In this document: piece after piece, positions 34,544 to 44,420 of the stretch
Layout of the letters: the number at the start of each line of letters is the position of its first letter
Position numbering within the stretch: position 1 is the stretch's first letter
Assembly (NCBI RefSeq): GCF_007748095.1
Contig: NZ_CP036287.1
Span: 6,758,001-6,822,000, forward strand
Direction: 5' to 3'
DNA length: 64,000 nt
Source: Engelhardtia mirabilis
Lineage (GTDB): Bacteria > Planctomycetota > UBA1135 > GCA-002686595
Notes under the pieces: generated by a model
The model's input: the letters and a program-made list of their open reading frames with translations, nothing else
What the model was told of the DNA's origin: nothing
Databases searched by the model: none
Made by a program: the position numbers and the translations under genes

Positions 34544-37500
34544 ATGCACCGCACCAAGCTGCCCCTGCTGCTCGTTTCGATCGCCCTGTTCCTCGCCGCA
34601 CCCGCGGGCGCCCAGCACGTCTGGACCGGGACGGGGGGCACCAGCTGGGCCACGGCCTCGAGCTGGAGCCCGGCCACGGTGCCGACCCTGGCCGATGCGG
34701 TCACGGTGGGCCCGGCGGCGAACCAGCCGACGGTGACCAGCGCGGCGTTCTGCGCCTCCTTGACCGTGCTCGAGGGCGCGACGGTGACCGTCACCTCCGG
34801 CGCCGACCTGGACGTCGGCTCGGTCTCCGCGCCCGGCAGCCTCGACCTGCAGTGGAGCGGCGACGCGCAGCAGACCACGGGCAGGGTCGTGATCGCTCAC
34901 TCGTCCAGCGACCTGCGCGTGGCCGGCACCTGGAGCCAGGACCACCCGGCCGCGCTCGAGGCGACCACGGGTTGGGTCGAGCTGTTCGGTGTGACGCTCG
35001 TAGGCCCGGCCTCGCCGACCGCAGCGCAGGTGCGATTGGTGAGCGGCGACTCGTCGCTCGGCGTCGACCTGAACGTCACGACGGAGCTCGAGTCGATCGG
35101 CGGCACGACCAACGGCGCCGGACGCGTGCGCTTCACGGGGACGGGAAGCAAGACCCTCGACACGCGCGGGAACGCGGTCCACGCAGTCACCATCGCGGAG
35201 GGACGGACCTTCGTCTACCCCTTCAACAACGCTGGCGCGAACCTGCCGAGCACGGTCGAGAACCTCTCCATCGACGGCGGCGAGTTGATCGTCACGGGCC
35301 CGGTCGTGGGCGGCGAGCCCACCATCGTCGTCACGACTCAGCTGGAGCTGAAGGCGGGGTCCTTCGGCGCGCAGGGCGGGAGCTTCCTCCTGGCCCAGGG
35401 CGACGTCGATTGCACGGGTCCTATGGCCGACCCCTACACCAGCAGCTACTACACCGGCTCGCTCCGCTTCGCCGGAACCTGGAACGGATCGGTTCCGTTC
35501 GAGCCCGGCACCATCTGGGCCGAGCCGCTCGGAGGCGCGCAGATCACCGGTTCCGCCCCGGGATTTGGGTTCCTGCGCCTGATGGCCGGGACCGTGCTCG
35601 TGTCCAGCGGCACCACCGTCGCCGAGGAGATCGAGTCCATCGGCGGCTCGACGACGGGGCCGGGCGACTTCCGCTTCACCGGTCCGAGCACGAGCAAGGC
35701 CCTCGACACGCGGGGCAACCTGGTTCACGCGGTGACCGTCGCGGAGGGGCGCGTATTCGCCTATCCCTTCAGCAGCGGTGGCGCGAGTCTCCCGAGCACG
35801 GTCGGCACGCTCGGCATCGACGGCGGCGAGCTGATCGTCACCGGACCGACCGTGACCGGCGAGCCCACCGTCGTCGTGACGACCCTGCTGCAACTCGAGG
35901 GGGGGTCTTTCGGCGCCCAGACCGGCAGCCTCCTGCTGGTCCAGGGTGACGTCGACTGCACGGGCACCATGGCCGACCCCTACACGAGCAGCTACTTCAC
36001 CGGCTCCCTGCGCTTTGCCGGGACCTGGACCGGGTCCGTCCCCTTCGAGCCCGGCATCATCTGGGCCGAGGCCCTCGGCGGCACCCAGATCGCCGGTGCA
36101 GCTCCGGGCTTCGAGTTGCTGCGACTGCTCGACGGGTCCGTCTCGGTGGCGAGCGACACCGCGATCACCGGGGAGCTCGAGTCCGTCGGTGGCTCGACGA
36201 CCGGCCCGGGCGAGTTCCGCTTCACCGGAGCCGGGACCAAGGCCCTCGACACGCGCGGGAACACGGTTCACGCCGCCACCGTCGCCGAGGGCCGGTTGCT
36301 CTCCTACCCCTTCAACGACGGTGGGGTGAACCTGCCCAGCAAGGTCGGGTCCCTCGGCGTCGACGGCGGCGAGCTGATCGTCACTGGGTCGGCGGTTGCG
36401 GGCGAGCCGAGTCTCCTCGTCACCACCCTGCTCGACCTGCGGTTGGGCGCCTTCGGGATCCAGAACACGACCTTCCTCCTGGCCCAGGGCGACGTGCACA
36501 CGAGCGGGCCCTTGGCCGACCCGTATTCCGGCAGCTACACCGCCGGCACCCTGCGCTTCGCCGGCGCCTGGACCGGCTCCGTGCTGTTCGATACGGCAAC
36601 CCTGTGGGTCGAGGCCGCCGACGGCGCTCAGATCGCAGGCCCCGGCGCGGGCTTCGCGCGGCTCAGGCTGACCGACGGCTCGGTGGCCGTGGTCGACGAC
36701 GTGCGGGTCACCGAGCGCCTGGAGTCCATCGGGGGCGAGACCACCGGCGCGGGGGCGTTCGTCATCGACGGTCCGGGGACGGTCCAGCTCCAGACCCAGG
36801 GGCACGTGCTCGAGCGGGTGCGCGTCTCGGGAGGCGAGTGCCGCGTCCTGGTGTTCGCCCAGGGGCAACCCTCGCGGGTGCGGCACCTGGAACTCGAGGG
36901 CGGTTCGCTCGGGATCAACAACTCCTACACCGACCTCGAGGTGCTCGAGGAGGTCCGGGTGACCGGCTCGGTCGCGGGCTCGACGAGTGGCTCCTACACC
37001 GCGGGCACCCTGCGCGTGCTGGGCGACTGGGTCGGGTCGACGGCCTTCGATGCGGCCGTGTTGTGGGTCGAGCTCGCTGGCGGCGCGAGCGTCGGTGGCT
37101 CCGCGCCGGGCTTCGGGCGGCTGCGGCTGACCGACGGCTCGGTGACGGTCGCGAGCGACACGGTGATCCTCGATCGCCTCGAGTCGACCGGCGGCGAGTC
37201 CAGCGGCAACGCAGCCTTCGTCTTCGTCGGCCCGGGGACTGCCCAGCTCCAGACCCGCGGCAACCTGGTGCATCGGGTGCGACTGGAGGACGGCGAGCTG
37301 CGGACGATCGTCTTCGCCCAGGGTCAGCCATCACGGATCGGCCGTCTGGAGCTGGTCGGGGGCCGGCTCGGGATCAACAACAGCTACACGGACCTCGAGG
37401 TGCTGGATCGCGTGGAGCTGACCGGCCCGATCGCGGGCTCGCTGAGCGGCTCCTACACCGCCGGGACCATGCGGGTGCTGGGCGACTGGACCGGCTCCGC

Positions 37501-40500
37501 GACCTTCGATCCGGCCGGCCTGTGGGTCGAGCTCGGAGACGGCGGGGTGGTCGACGGCACGGCCCCCGGATTCGGGCGGCTGCGCCTGATCGGCGGCACC
37601 GTCGAGCTCGCCAGCGACACGCGCATCTCCGACCGCCTGGAGTCCACCGCGGGCGCGTCGACCGGCGTGGGCGCGTTCGTGAGCGCGGACTCGGACGTCA
37701 CGCAACTGCAGACCCAGGGGCACTTGATCCACCGCATCCGGGTCGAGGGCGGAGAGCTGCGCGCCGTGCCCATCGCCGTCGAGCAGCCGTCGCGGATCGC
37801 GCGCCTCGAGCTGGTGTCGGGGCGGATCGGCATCAACAACTCCTACACCGACATCGAGGTGCTCGACGACGTCGTTGTGAGCGGGCCGATCGGCGGCTCG
37901 CTGAGCGGCTCCTACACCGGCGGGACCCTGCGCCTCTTGGGCACGTGGACCGGCTCGGAGAGCTTCGACCCCGCCAGCCTGTGGGTCGAGCTCGCAGACG
38001 GCGCGACGGTGCAGGGCACGGCGCCGGGCTTCGGACGCCTGCGGGCGATGGGCCTGGGCAACGAGATCGTCGCCTCGACAACGGTCACGGCGTCGCTCGA
38101 CCTGGGCGCGGACTCGGAGCTGCGCGTCCTGGGCGCGAACCTCGACGTCCTGCAGACGAACTGGTTCGAGAGCGAGGGCAGGCTGCGGCTGGGTCCCGGC
38201 GCGAGCTTGCGGCGACCCTCGACCAGCAACACGGACTTCAACGCGGGCTCGACCCTCGAGCTGGCCGGTACGCCCACGGCACCAGCGCGCATCGCGGCGC
38301 TGGGCGCGCCCGGCGCGGACTTCGAGGTGCGCGGTGAGTTCAGTGCGGTGAACTTCGAGGTCTCCGGCCTCTCGAGCGCCGGGCTGGAGCTCGATACGAC
38401 GGCGACCATCGGCGCGGCGGGCTTCCGCGACGGCGCATTCGACTCCGGGGTCGGCGGCACCGGCTCGCGGCTTCTGACAGCCAACCCCACGGCGGCCTTC
38501 GTCGCCAGCAACGTGGCCTTCGAGAACTCGAGCGGCTTGACCGACAAGAACGTCTACCGCAACTCGGCGGCGGAGATCACCTTCCTCAACTGGGCCGGCG
38601 CCCTGGGCGGGCCGGACCACGAGGACGACCTGGGCACGAACCCGCCTGGCGATCCCGACGGCTACATCCTCTGGATCGACTCCAGCGCGCCGGACCTGCG
38701 GCCCCTGGCGATCAATGGGCCGGACAAGGCAGTCGGGGACGACGTGGTGCCGGTGGACTGGACCGTGCTCAACCAGGGTGGCGGCGACGCACTGGCGCCC
38801 TGGAGTGAACGGTTGGTGCTGTCGACCGACACACTGATCGACGCGAGCGACATCGAGCTGGCGACGGTGGCCGCGCCCGGGGACCTCTTGGAGGGTGCCG
38901 AGAGTGCGCGCTCCGAGAACGTCACGATCCCCGCGGGTCTGGACGGTGACTACTACCTGGGTGTGATCGTCGACCTCGCCGACGACATCGCGGAGATCGG
39001 CTCCGAGCAGAACAACACGGGCTACATGCTCGAGGCGATGACGATCACGCCGGTGCCACGACCCGACGTGGTCGCCGGGGCGATCGTCGTCCCGCTCAGC
39101 TCCGAGGAGGGCGAGGCCATGTCGGTGACCTGGACCGTGCTCAACGACGGCACGGGGCTGGCGGAGCCCGAGGCCGGCGGGGGCGGGGTCACGCCGCCCT
39201 GGAAGGACTCGCTCTACCTGTCGACCGATCCCTACTTCTCGGGCGGCGACACCTTCCTGGGCAGCTTCGACGCGCCCGTCGCGAGCCTCGCGGTGGACGC
39301 GAGCTACCAGAACACGCAGGTGGTGACCCTGCCCGACGGCATCTCGGGACAGCGCTACCTGATCGTGCGGGTCGACGCCCAGAACGGGATCCCGGAGGGC
39401 TTGCAGGAGGCGAACAACGTCGGCGTCAGCGCGGGCCTCGCGGTGGAGCAGTTCGACCTGCCCGACCTCGTGCCGACCGGCATCGCCCTGTCGGCCCAGT
39501 TCGGAACCTACTTCGCAGGCACCCAGGCGACCGCGGTCGTGAGCGTGGCCAACCAGGACCCGGATCTCTCGGGCAAGGGCACGGCCAACGGGCTGTGGTA
39601 CGACCGCCTGTGGTTGTCGTCGGATGCGGTGTTGGGTGGCGACACGCTGCTGGCGAACCAGAGCTTCAGCGGCGTCCTGTCGCCCGACGGCAGCTACAGC
39701 TTCGAGCGCTCCTTCAACCTGCCGGCGGTCGAGCAGACCTGGTACCTGATCTGCGAGCTCGACCGCACGGGCGCCCTGGCCGAGACGGACGACGCCAACA
39801 ACCTGTTGGTGCAGTCCTTCGAAGTGGTCGACGCGACCTACTCGGCCACCGTCGCGACGGTGTTCGAGGAGGGCCTGTCGGCCAAGGCCGCGGGGCAGGT
39901 GCTGGTGACCCTCACCGGCCAGGCCATCGACGCCGTCAGCGGCGCGCCCCTGGCCGACGCCGAGGTCACGATCCGCGTGCGCCACAAGGGCTCGCGGCGG
40001 GTGTACCCGGTGCTGACCGACGCGAGCGGCGACTACAGCTTCGTGTTCGAGCCGCTGATCGGTGAGGCGGGGCTGTTCCAGCTCTACGCGGACCATCCGG
40101 CGGTGGTCGAGGATCCGGTGGAGGACCTGCAGGACAGCTTCGAGCTGTTCAACCTCACCGTGAGCCCGTCGACCGTGGTCTCACAGCTCGACGTGGGCGA
40201 GTCGAAGAGCGGCCAGGTCACCGTCCGCAACCCGGGGGACACCCAGGTGGACGGGATCTCGGTCGCGACCACCGGCCTGCCGTCGCACCTGACCCTGACC
40301 AACGGCGGCCTGCCGACGAGCCTGGCGCCCTACGCCCAGGTCGCGTTGACCTACGACCTGACGGCGGTGGGCGAGGCGCCGGTGCCGACGACTGCGGCGA
40401 ACGTGGCGCTCGAGCTGTCGCTCGACGTGAACGGCGCGCCGGCGGTGGCCGGCCAGCTGGCCCTGACGACCTTCGTCAGCCCGCTCGAGGTGGACCTGGT

Positions 40501-41833
40501 GGCGAGCCTGAACGAGCTCGACGGGACCTTCCCGGTCAAGGTGCCCGAGGGCAAGTACTCGACCTACCAGCTCGCGGTCACCAACCAGGGCGGGGCCACG
40601 GCCACGAACCTGAGCTACCAGGTGCCCTGCGCCGCCGTGCCCGGCTACCTCGATCCCGCCAGCTCCGGCTGCGGCTTCGTGTTCGTGCCGGTCACGCCGA
40701 TCGCCCTGGGCGACCTGGGCCCCGGTGACACGGTGATCGTCGAGGTCGGCTTCGTGCCGGCGTCGAGCCTGACCGTCGGGACCCAGATCCAGTCCACGCC
40801 GGGCTCGCAGATCGTCGTAAGCTCCGACCAGGGCGACGTCGTCTTCGACTACGACCTTGTGATCGACTCGTCGGAGACGGGGGACGTGGTCCTGACCGTC
40901 GTCGACGAGCTGAGCTACTGGGACCTCGCCGGAAACCTCCTGTCGCCCCCGGTGCCCGGCCTGGCCGGCGCCATGGTGCACCTGCAGCGCTTCGCCGACC
41001 CCAACACCTTCTACACCGGCGTCAGCGACGCCGCGGGCCAGGTGGACCTGGTCGACGCCTTCGGCACGCCGGTGGGCAGCGAGGTCCTGGTCGGCACCTA
41101 CACCCTCGACATCACCGAGCCGGACCACAGCTCCTACCACGCGGTGATCGGTGTGGGCGCCGGCCAGAGCGTCGAGGTCCTGGCCTTCCTCGCCTTCCAA
41201 GCGGTGACCTACTCCTTCGACGTGGTCCCCACCGAGTACGAGGACATCTACGACATCACGCTCACGGCCGACTTCAACGTGGTCGTGCCGGTGCCGAAGA
41301 TGATCGTCGAGCCGCAGCTCTTCACCCTGGACCTCGCGCCGGGCGAGACGCGGCAGATCGACCTGTCGATCACCAACGACGGCTTGATCACCGCCTTCGG
41401 GTTGGAGCTGTTCATGGACGACCTGCTGCCCGGCTTCACGGTCGACCCCTTGATCAACGAGCTCGGGGACCTGACCGGCGGCGCGAGCATCGTCGTGCCG
41501 GTGACGATCACCCGCTCGAGCTCGGCGGGCGAGCTGGCCTGCTCCTACGGGCAGGGTTGGGGCCTGCGGCACTACCTGCAGGGGCCCGACTTCCTGAACT
41601 GGTACTGGACGCCGATCTGGTACACGGCGCCGGTGGGCGTGTGCCCGCCGGGGATCTCGCCCACCCAGCCGCCGCCGGACCTGCCGCCCCCGGGCAACCC
41701 GCCCCAAGGTGGGGGTGGTGGCGGCGGCGGCGGCGGTGGTGGCGGCGGCGGTGGTGGCGGCGGCAGCTCCGGCTCGCCGTCGGTGACGCCCCCGCCCCCG
41801 ATCAACATCCCCAGCGGCTGTGAGGACGCCTGA
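34544..41833 (+). CDS. Giant secreted beta-repeat and CARDB-domain protein
   Basis: A 2429-residue exported protein with a clear signal peptide (MHRTKLPLLLVSIALFLAAP, cleavage near AGA-QH). Residues ~25-180 are beta-rich. Six degenerate repeats (~182-1184) follow, then at least three CARDB-like domains starting near 1382, 1507 and 1640 (each with a PDxx opening and a VNNxx/ENNVG-type end). Next are a carboxypeptidase-regulatory-like domain (~1790), Ig-like/NEW3-like segments, and a tail with ~19 Gly and a Cys near the C terminus. Likely a cell-surface adhesin or envelope fibre. GTG at 34541 is an alternative start. The next gene lies close behind and may be its partner. Confidence 0.85.
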   Translation: MHRTKLPLLLVSIALFLAAPAGAQHVWTGTGGTSWATASSWSPATVPTLADAVTVGPAANQPTVTSAAFCASLTVLEGATVTVTSGADLDVGSVSAPGSLDLQWSGDAQQTTGRVVIAHSSSDLRVAGTWSQDHPAALEATTGWVELFGVTLVGPASPTAAQVRLVSGDSSLGVDLNVTTELESIGGTTNGAGRVRFTGTGSKTLDTRGNAVHAVTIAEGRTFVYPFNNAGANLPSTVENLSIDGGELIVTGPVVGGEPTIVVTTQLELKAGSFGAQGGSFLLAQGDVDCTGPMADPYTSSYYTGSLRFAGTWNGSVPFEPGTIWAEPLGGAQITGSAPGFGFLRLMAGTVLVSSGTTVAEEIESIGGSTTGPGDFRFTGPSTSKALDTRGNLVHAVTVAEGRVFAYPFSSGGASLPSTVGTLGIDGGELIVTGPTVTGEPTVVVTTLLQLEGGSFGAQTGSLLLVQGDVDCTGTMADPYTSSYFTGSLRFAGTWTGSVPFEPGIIWAEALGGTQIAGAAPGFELLRLLDGSVSVASDTAITGELESVGGSTTGPGEFRFTGAGTKALDTRGNTVHAATVAEGRLLSYPFNDGGVNLPSKVGSLGVDGGELIVTGSAVAGEPSLLVTTLLDLRLGAFGIQNTTFLLAQGDVHTSGPLADPYSGSYTAGTLRFAGAWTGSVLFDTATLWVEAADGAQIAGPGAGFARLRLTDGSVAVVDDVRVTERLESIGGETTGAGAFVIDGPGTVQLQTQGHVLERVRVSGGECRVLVFAQGQPSRVRHLELEGGSLGINNSYTDLEVLEEVRVTGSVAGSTSGSYTAGTLRVLGDWVGSTAFDAAVLWVELAGGASVGGSAPGFGRLRLTDGSVTVASDTVILDRLESTGGESSGNAAFVFVGPGTAQLQTRGNLVHRVRLEDGELRTIVFAQGQPSRIGRLELVGGRLGINNSYTDLEVLDRVELTGPIAGSLSGSYTAGTMRVLGDWTGSATFDPAGLWVELGDGGVVDGTAPGFGRLRLIGGTVELASDTRISDRLESTAGASTGVGAFVSADSDVTQLQTQGHLIHRIRVEGGELRAVPIAVEQPSRIARLELVSGRIGINNSYTDIEVLDDVVVSGPIGGSLSGSYTGGTLRLLGTWTGSESFDPASLWVELADGATVQGTAPGFGRLRAMGLGNEIVASTTVTASLDLGADSELRVLGANLDVLQTNWFESEGRLRLGPGASLRRPSTSNTDFNAGSTLELAGTPTAPARIAALGAPGADFEVRGEFSAVNFEVSGLSSAGLELDTTATIGAAGFRDGAFDSGVGGTGSRLLTANPTAAFVASNVAFENSSGLTDKNVYRNSAAEITFLNWAGALGGPDHEDDLGTNPPGDPDGYILWIDSSAPDLRPLAINGPDKAVGDDVVPVDWTVLNQGGGDALAPWSERLVLSTDTLIDASDIELATVAAPGDLLEGAESARSENVTIPAGLDGDYYLGVIVDLADDIAEIGSEQNNTGYMLEAMTITPVPRPDVVAGAIVVPLSSEEGEAMSVTWTVLNDGTGLAEPEAGGGGVTPPWKDSLYLSTDPYFSGGDTFLGSFDAPVASLAVDASYQNTQVVTLPDGISGQRYLIVRVDAQNGIPEGLQEANNVGVSAGLAVEQFDLPDLVPTGIALSAQFGTYFAGTQATAVVSVANQDPDLSGKGTANGLWYDRLWLSSDAVLGGDTLLANQSFSGVLSPDGSYSFERSFNLPAVEQTWYLICELDRTGALAETDDANNLLVQSFEVVDATYSATVATVFEEGLSAKAAGQVLVTLTGQAIDAVSGAPLADAEVTIRVRHKGSRRVYPVLTDASGDYSFVFEPLIGEAGLFQLYADHPAVVEDPVEDLQDSFELFNLTVSPSTVVSQLDVGESKSGQVTVRNPGDTQVDGISVATTGLPSHLTLTNGGLPTSLAPYAQVALTYDLTAVGEAPVPTTAANVALELSLDVNGAPAVAGQLALTTFVSPLEVDLVASLNELDGTFPVKVPEGKYSTYQLAVTNQGGATATNLSYQVPCAAVPGYLDPASSGCGFVFVPVTPIALGDLGPGDTVIVEVGFVPASSLTVGTQIQSTPGSQIVVSSDQGDVVFDYDLVIDSSETGDVVLTVVDELSYWDLAGNLLSPPVPGLAGAMVHLQRFADPNTFYTGVSDAAGQVDLVDAFGTPVGSEVLVGTYTLDITEPDHSSYHAVIGVGAGQSVEVLAFLAFQAVTYSFDVVPTEYEDIYDITLTADFNVVVPVPKMIVEPQLFTLDLAPGETRQIDLSITNDGLITAFGLELFMDDLLPGFTVDPLINELGDLTGGASIVVPVTITRSSSAGELACSYGQGWGLRHYLQGPDFLNWYWTPIWYTAPVGVCPPGISPTQPPPDLPPPGNPPQGGGGGGGGGGGGGGGGGGGSSGSPSVTPPPPINIPSGCEDA
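35087..38095 (+). repeat. Six internal repeats of the giant protein
   Basis: Units opening with an LESxGG-type motif start at 35087, 35630, 36176, 36719, 37178 and 37637. The first three are 181-182 codons, the last three ~153 codons. Long units share LDTRGN, DGGELIVTG and ADPYTSSY-type motifs; short units share QLQT(Q/R)G, LGINNSYTD and LSGSYTxGTxR. Units within a class are most alike, so two rounds of duplication are likely. Confidence 0.88.
41708..41764 (+). repeat. GGN codon run coding poly-Gly
   Basis: About 19 consecutive GGN codons (mixed GGT, GGC and one GGG) encode a poly-Gly stretch near the C terminus of the giant protein, between two Pro-rich segments. It probably forms a flexible linker, and the DNA is prone to slippage. 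Confidence 0.85.
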
Positions 41834-41894
41834 GATGAAGAACTCCATTCAAGGACGTCATCTGCGCTCTTCATTCCCCTCGCCCTCGATCGCC

Positions 41895-43763
41895 ATGCGC
41901 CGCCTGATCCTCGCCTCCGTCGCCGCCCTGACTCTGTCCCCCGCCGCCCTCGCGGAGGAGGTCTGCACCAAGGTCACGATCCAGATCAACCAACAGCTGG
42001 TCCTGACCAAGCAGATCTTCGAGGCCACCCTCGGCATGACCAACGACACCGCGTCGCTGGTCGAGGACGTGGAGCTCGAGTTCGACTTCCGCCGCGTGGT
42101 CGACGGGTCCGACGCGGACCCCGACTTCTCGGTCGGCGTGCCGACGCTCGAGGCGGGCTTCACCGGCCTGGGCCTGCCGAGCTTCGAGAACCCCCTGGCC
42201 TGGGACCTGGGCAACCTGCTGCCCGGCACCTCCGGCACCTCCAAGTGGAAGATCGACCCGCTCGAGAGCGCCACGCCCCTGGGTGAGAACGAGACCTTCA
42301 CCGTGGGCGGCCTGCTGCGCTACGTGAAGAACGGCACGCCCGTGGCCGTGCCCCTGTTCCCGGTGGAGATCGAGGTCGCGCCCGACGCCAAGCTGGTCTT
42401 GACCTACTACCTGCAGGACACGGTCTACTCCGACGATCCGTTGACGCCCGAGATCATCGAGCCTTCGGAGCCCTTCATCCTGGGTCTGCGGATCCAGAAC
42501 ACCGGCCAGGGCACCGCGGAGAACGTCAAGATCTCCACCGGCCAGCCGGAGATCGTGGAGAACATCTCGGGGCTGATCATCGCCTTCAAGCTGTTCGCCG
42601 CGCAGATCGGCTGCGACCCGGCGGTGCCGCTGTTCGAGCTGGAGCTCGGTGACATCGAGCCCGGCGCGAACCAGGTGGTGCGTTGGGTACTCAGCTCGTC
42701 GCTGAAGGGCGAGTTCGACAACTTCAACGCCGACTTCACCTACGTGAACCCGATCGGCGACCAGGCTGGCGACGGCGTGATCGACACCCAGGCCAGCGGC
42801 ACGGCCCTGGCGATCCACTCGGTCAAGTTGGGCGCCAATCCCGGCGAGACGGTGGTGGACGACACCAACCCCGACTTCCTGGTGGACGAGCAGGCGGGCG
42901 ACCTGCTCGTGGACCCCTTCACCCAGAAGGCCGTCGAGGACCTGCCGACCCGCGTGGACTCCAGCGACGGCGTTTCCTACCCGGTCCACTACCTGCTCGA
43001 CGTGCCCATGGACGCCGCGCCGACGACCCTGGACCTGGTCGCCACCGTCGACGTCACCATCGCCCAGACTGGCTACGTCTACCTGCGGATCCCCGACCTC
43101 GGCCAGGGCGCCTTCGACCTGAGCCAGGTCGCGCGCACCGGCCCCGACAACCAGCGCGTGTCGTTCAGCGTCGGCAGCACCGCGTCGATCGCGAACGTGT
43201 GGACGACGGCGCGCAACGTGGACTTCGCGAACGCCATCGATCCGGACGGCCCCGGCAACCTGGTCCCCGACGCCGTGCAGCACCTGATCCACGTGTTCCA
43301 GGAGATCACCGTCCCCGGCGACTACCGCTACGACCTGGTCTTCCAGCCGGCGCCGGACGCCGCCCTGTCCGGCGACATCGACCTGGTCTCCGTGGCCACC
43401 GGCGGCACCCAAGTGCTGAGCCTGAACCCCGGCGTCGAGTACGGCTTCCGCTTCTACTTCATGCTGGGCTCGATCACGCCCCAGGCCCTGGGCCTGCCGA
43501 TCGTGGTCAACGGCATCGAAGTGCCGCTCGTGTTCGACGCCTACACCCTGCTGCTGTTGACCGACCCGGCCTTCCAAGCCTCGCTCAACTTCATCGGCAG
43601 CCTCTCGGGCAGCGGCCAGGCCCAGGCCGTGGTCGCGGTCCCGCCCGGTCTGTCGCCGACCCTCGCCGGCATCACCTTCCGCCACGCCTACGTGCTCTTG
43701 GACCCGGTGGCACAGATCGTCGACTTCGCCAGCAACGACGAGTCGTTGACGTTGGTTCCCTGA
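41895..43763 (+). CDS. Secreted beta-rich protein paired with the giant protein
   Basis: A 622-residue exported protein with signal peptide MRRLILASVAALTLSPAALA. It is rich in predicted beta strands and in Asp/Thr/Val. Residues ~175-230 (EPSEPFILGLRIQNTGQGTA) look like an Ig-like/CARDB-type module also found in the giant protein. No catalytic motif is recognised. An ATG at 41835 would add 20 residues before the signal peptide; 41895 is preferred. Only ~60 bp separate it from the giant gene, so one operon and joint surface assembly are likely. Confidence 0.75.
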   Translation: MRRLILASVAALTLSPAALAEEVCTKVTIQINQQLVLTKQIFEATLGMTNDTASLVEDVELEFDFRRVVDGSDADPDFSVGVPTLEAGFTGLGLPSFENPLAWDLGNLLPGTSGTSKWKIDPLESATPLGENETFTVGGLLRYVKNGTPVAVPLFPVEIEVAPDAKLVLTYYLQDTVYSDDPLTPEIIEPSEPFILGLRIQNTGQGTAENVKISTGQPEIVENISGLIIAFKLFAAQIGCDPAVPLFELELGDIEPGANQVVRWVLSSSLKGEFDNFNADFTYVNPIGDQAGDGVIDTQASGTALAIHSVKLGANPGETVVDDTNPDFLVDEQAGDLLVDPFTQKAVEDLPTRVDSSDGVSYPVHYLLDVPMDAAPTTLDLVATVDVTIAQTGYVYLRIPDLGQGAFDLSQVARTGPDNQRVSFSVGSTASIANVWTTARNVDFANAIDPDGPGNLVPDAVQHLIHVFQEITVPGDYRYDLVFQPAPDAALSGDIDLVSVATGGTQVLSLNPGVEYGFRFYFMLGSITPQALGLPIVVNGIEVPLVFDAYTLLLLTDPAFQASLNFIGSLSGSGQAQAVVAVPPGLSPTLAGITFRHAYVLLDPVAQIVDFASNDESLTLVP

Positions 43764-43824
43764 GCCGCGGACCCCGGGGGTCGCCGCGATGGCGCGCGGC
43801 GGCTCCGGCGGTACGGACCCGTGT

Positions 43825-44259
43825 CTACACATCGCCGACCGGCAGGACCTGGGTCAGTTGCGACCCGTTCTCGCCGGTGGCAGTCGTCGACAAGCACGGG
43901 GTGCCGTCGGTGAGGTCGGCCAGGAGCGGGCCCAGGTGCCAGATCACGTCGGTGGCGCCATCGGCGCTGAAGACGACGAGGGAGCGGTCCGAGTCGTCGA
44001 AGCGCAGGTTGCCGTCGAGGTCTTCGAAGAGTCGGCACTCGACGTCGGTGATCCCCGGCTGGGCGGCTCCCTCGGCCTGCTCGACCACGACGGCGTAGAG
44101 CTCGATGCGGTTGTCCCAGGCCAGGCCCTCGACTTGGACCTTCAGGCCGCCGTCGACGTTGGTCTCGAGCACGTGGCGACCGCCCGAGGCACAGGAACCG
44201 ACGAGGGCGGTCAGGGCGGCGGTGATCAGGATCGACGGCGAGGGCAGGCGTGTGTTCAT
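43825..44259 (-). CDS. Small probable lipoprotein
   Basis: A 144-residue protein with a signal peptide ending in a lipobox-like LVGSC near residue 22, then ~120 residues of unknown fold containing an EF-hand-like Asp-rich stretch (EDLDGNLRFDDSDRS) that may bind calcium. The ATG at 44259 is preferred to one 21 bp upstream because it places the hydrophobic segment correctly. It is convergent with the secreted protein before it and divergent from hemG. Confidence 0.6.
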   Translation of the reverse strand: MNTRLPSPSILITAALTALVGSCASGGRHVLETNVDGGLKVQVEGLAWDNRIELYAVVVEQAEGAAQPGITDVECRLFEDLDGNLRFDDSDRSLVVFSADGATDVIWHLGPLLADLTDGTPCLSTTATGENGSQLTQVLPVGDV

Positions 44260-44420
44260 GGGGCTGGCTCCGGTCGCCAAGTGGCTGGTTGTTGGGAAAG
44301 CCTAGCGGAGGGTTCCGCGCCCCCGCGGACGGCAGCGCGCCGGGCCCGTGCGGGGGTCGATTGGCAGGCCGGGGCCGGAACCCGGCGGCCGCGGCGGCGC
44401 CCGGGGCTATCCTCCGCCCC

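Noticed and set aside
34535..37273. A 912-codon open frame on the minus strand inside the giant gene
   Set aside because: It lies antisense to a gene with signal peptide and repeat domains. Such shadows are expected from strong third-position GC bias, and its translation shows no family features.
37331..40096. A 921-codon minus-strand open frame
   Set aside because: Same cause: antisense to the giant protein, low-complexity Arg/Ala/Gly/Val product, no start context.
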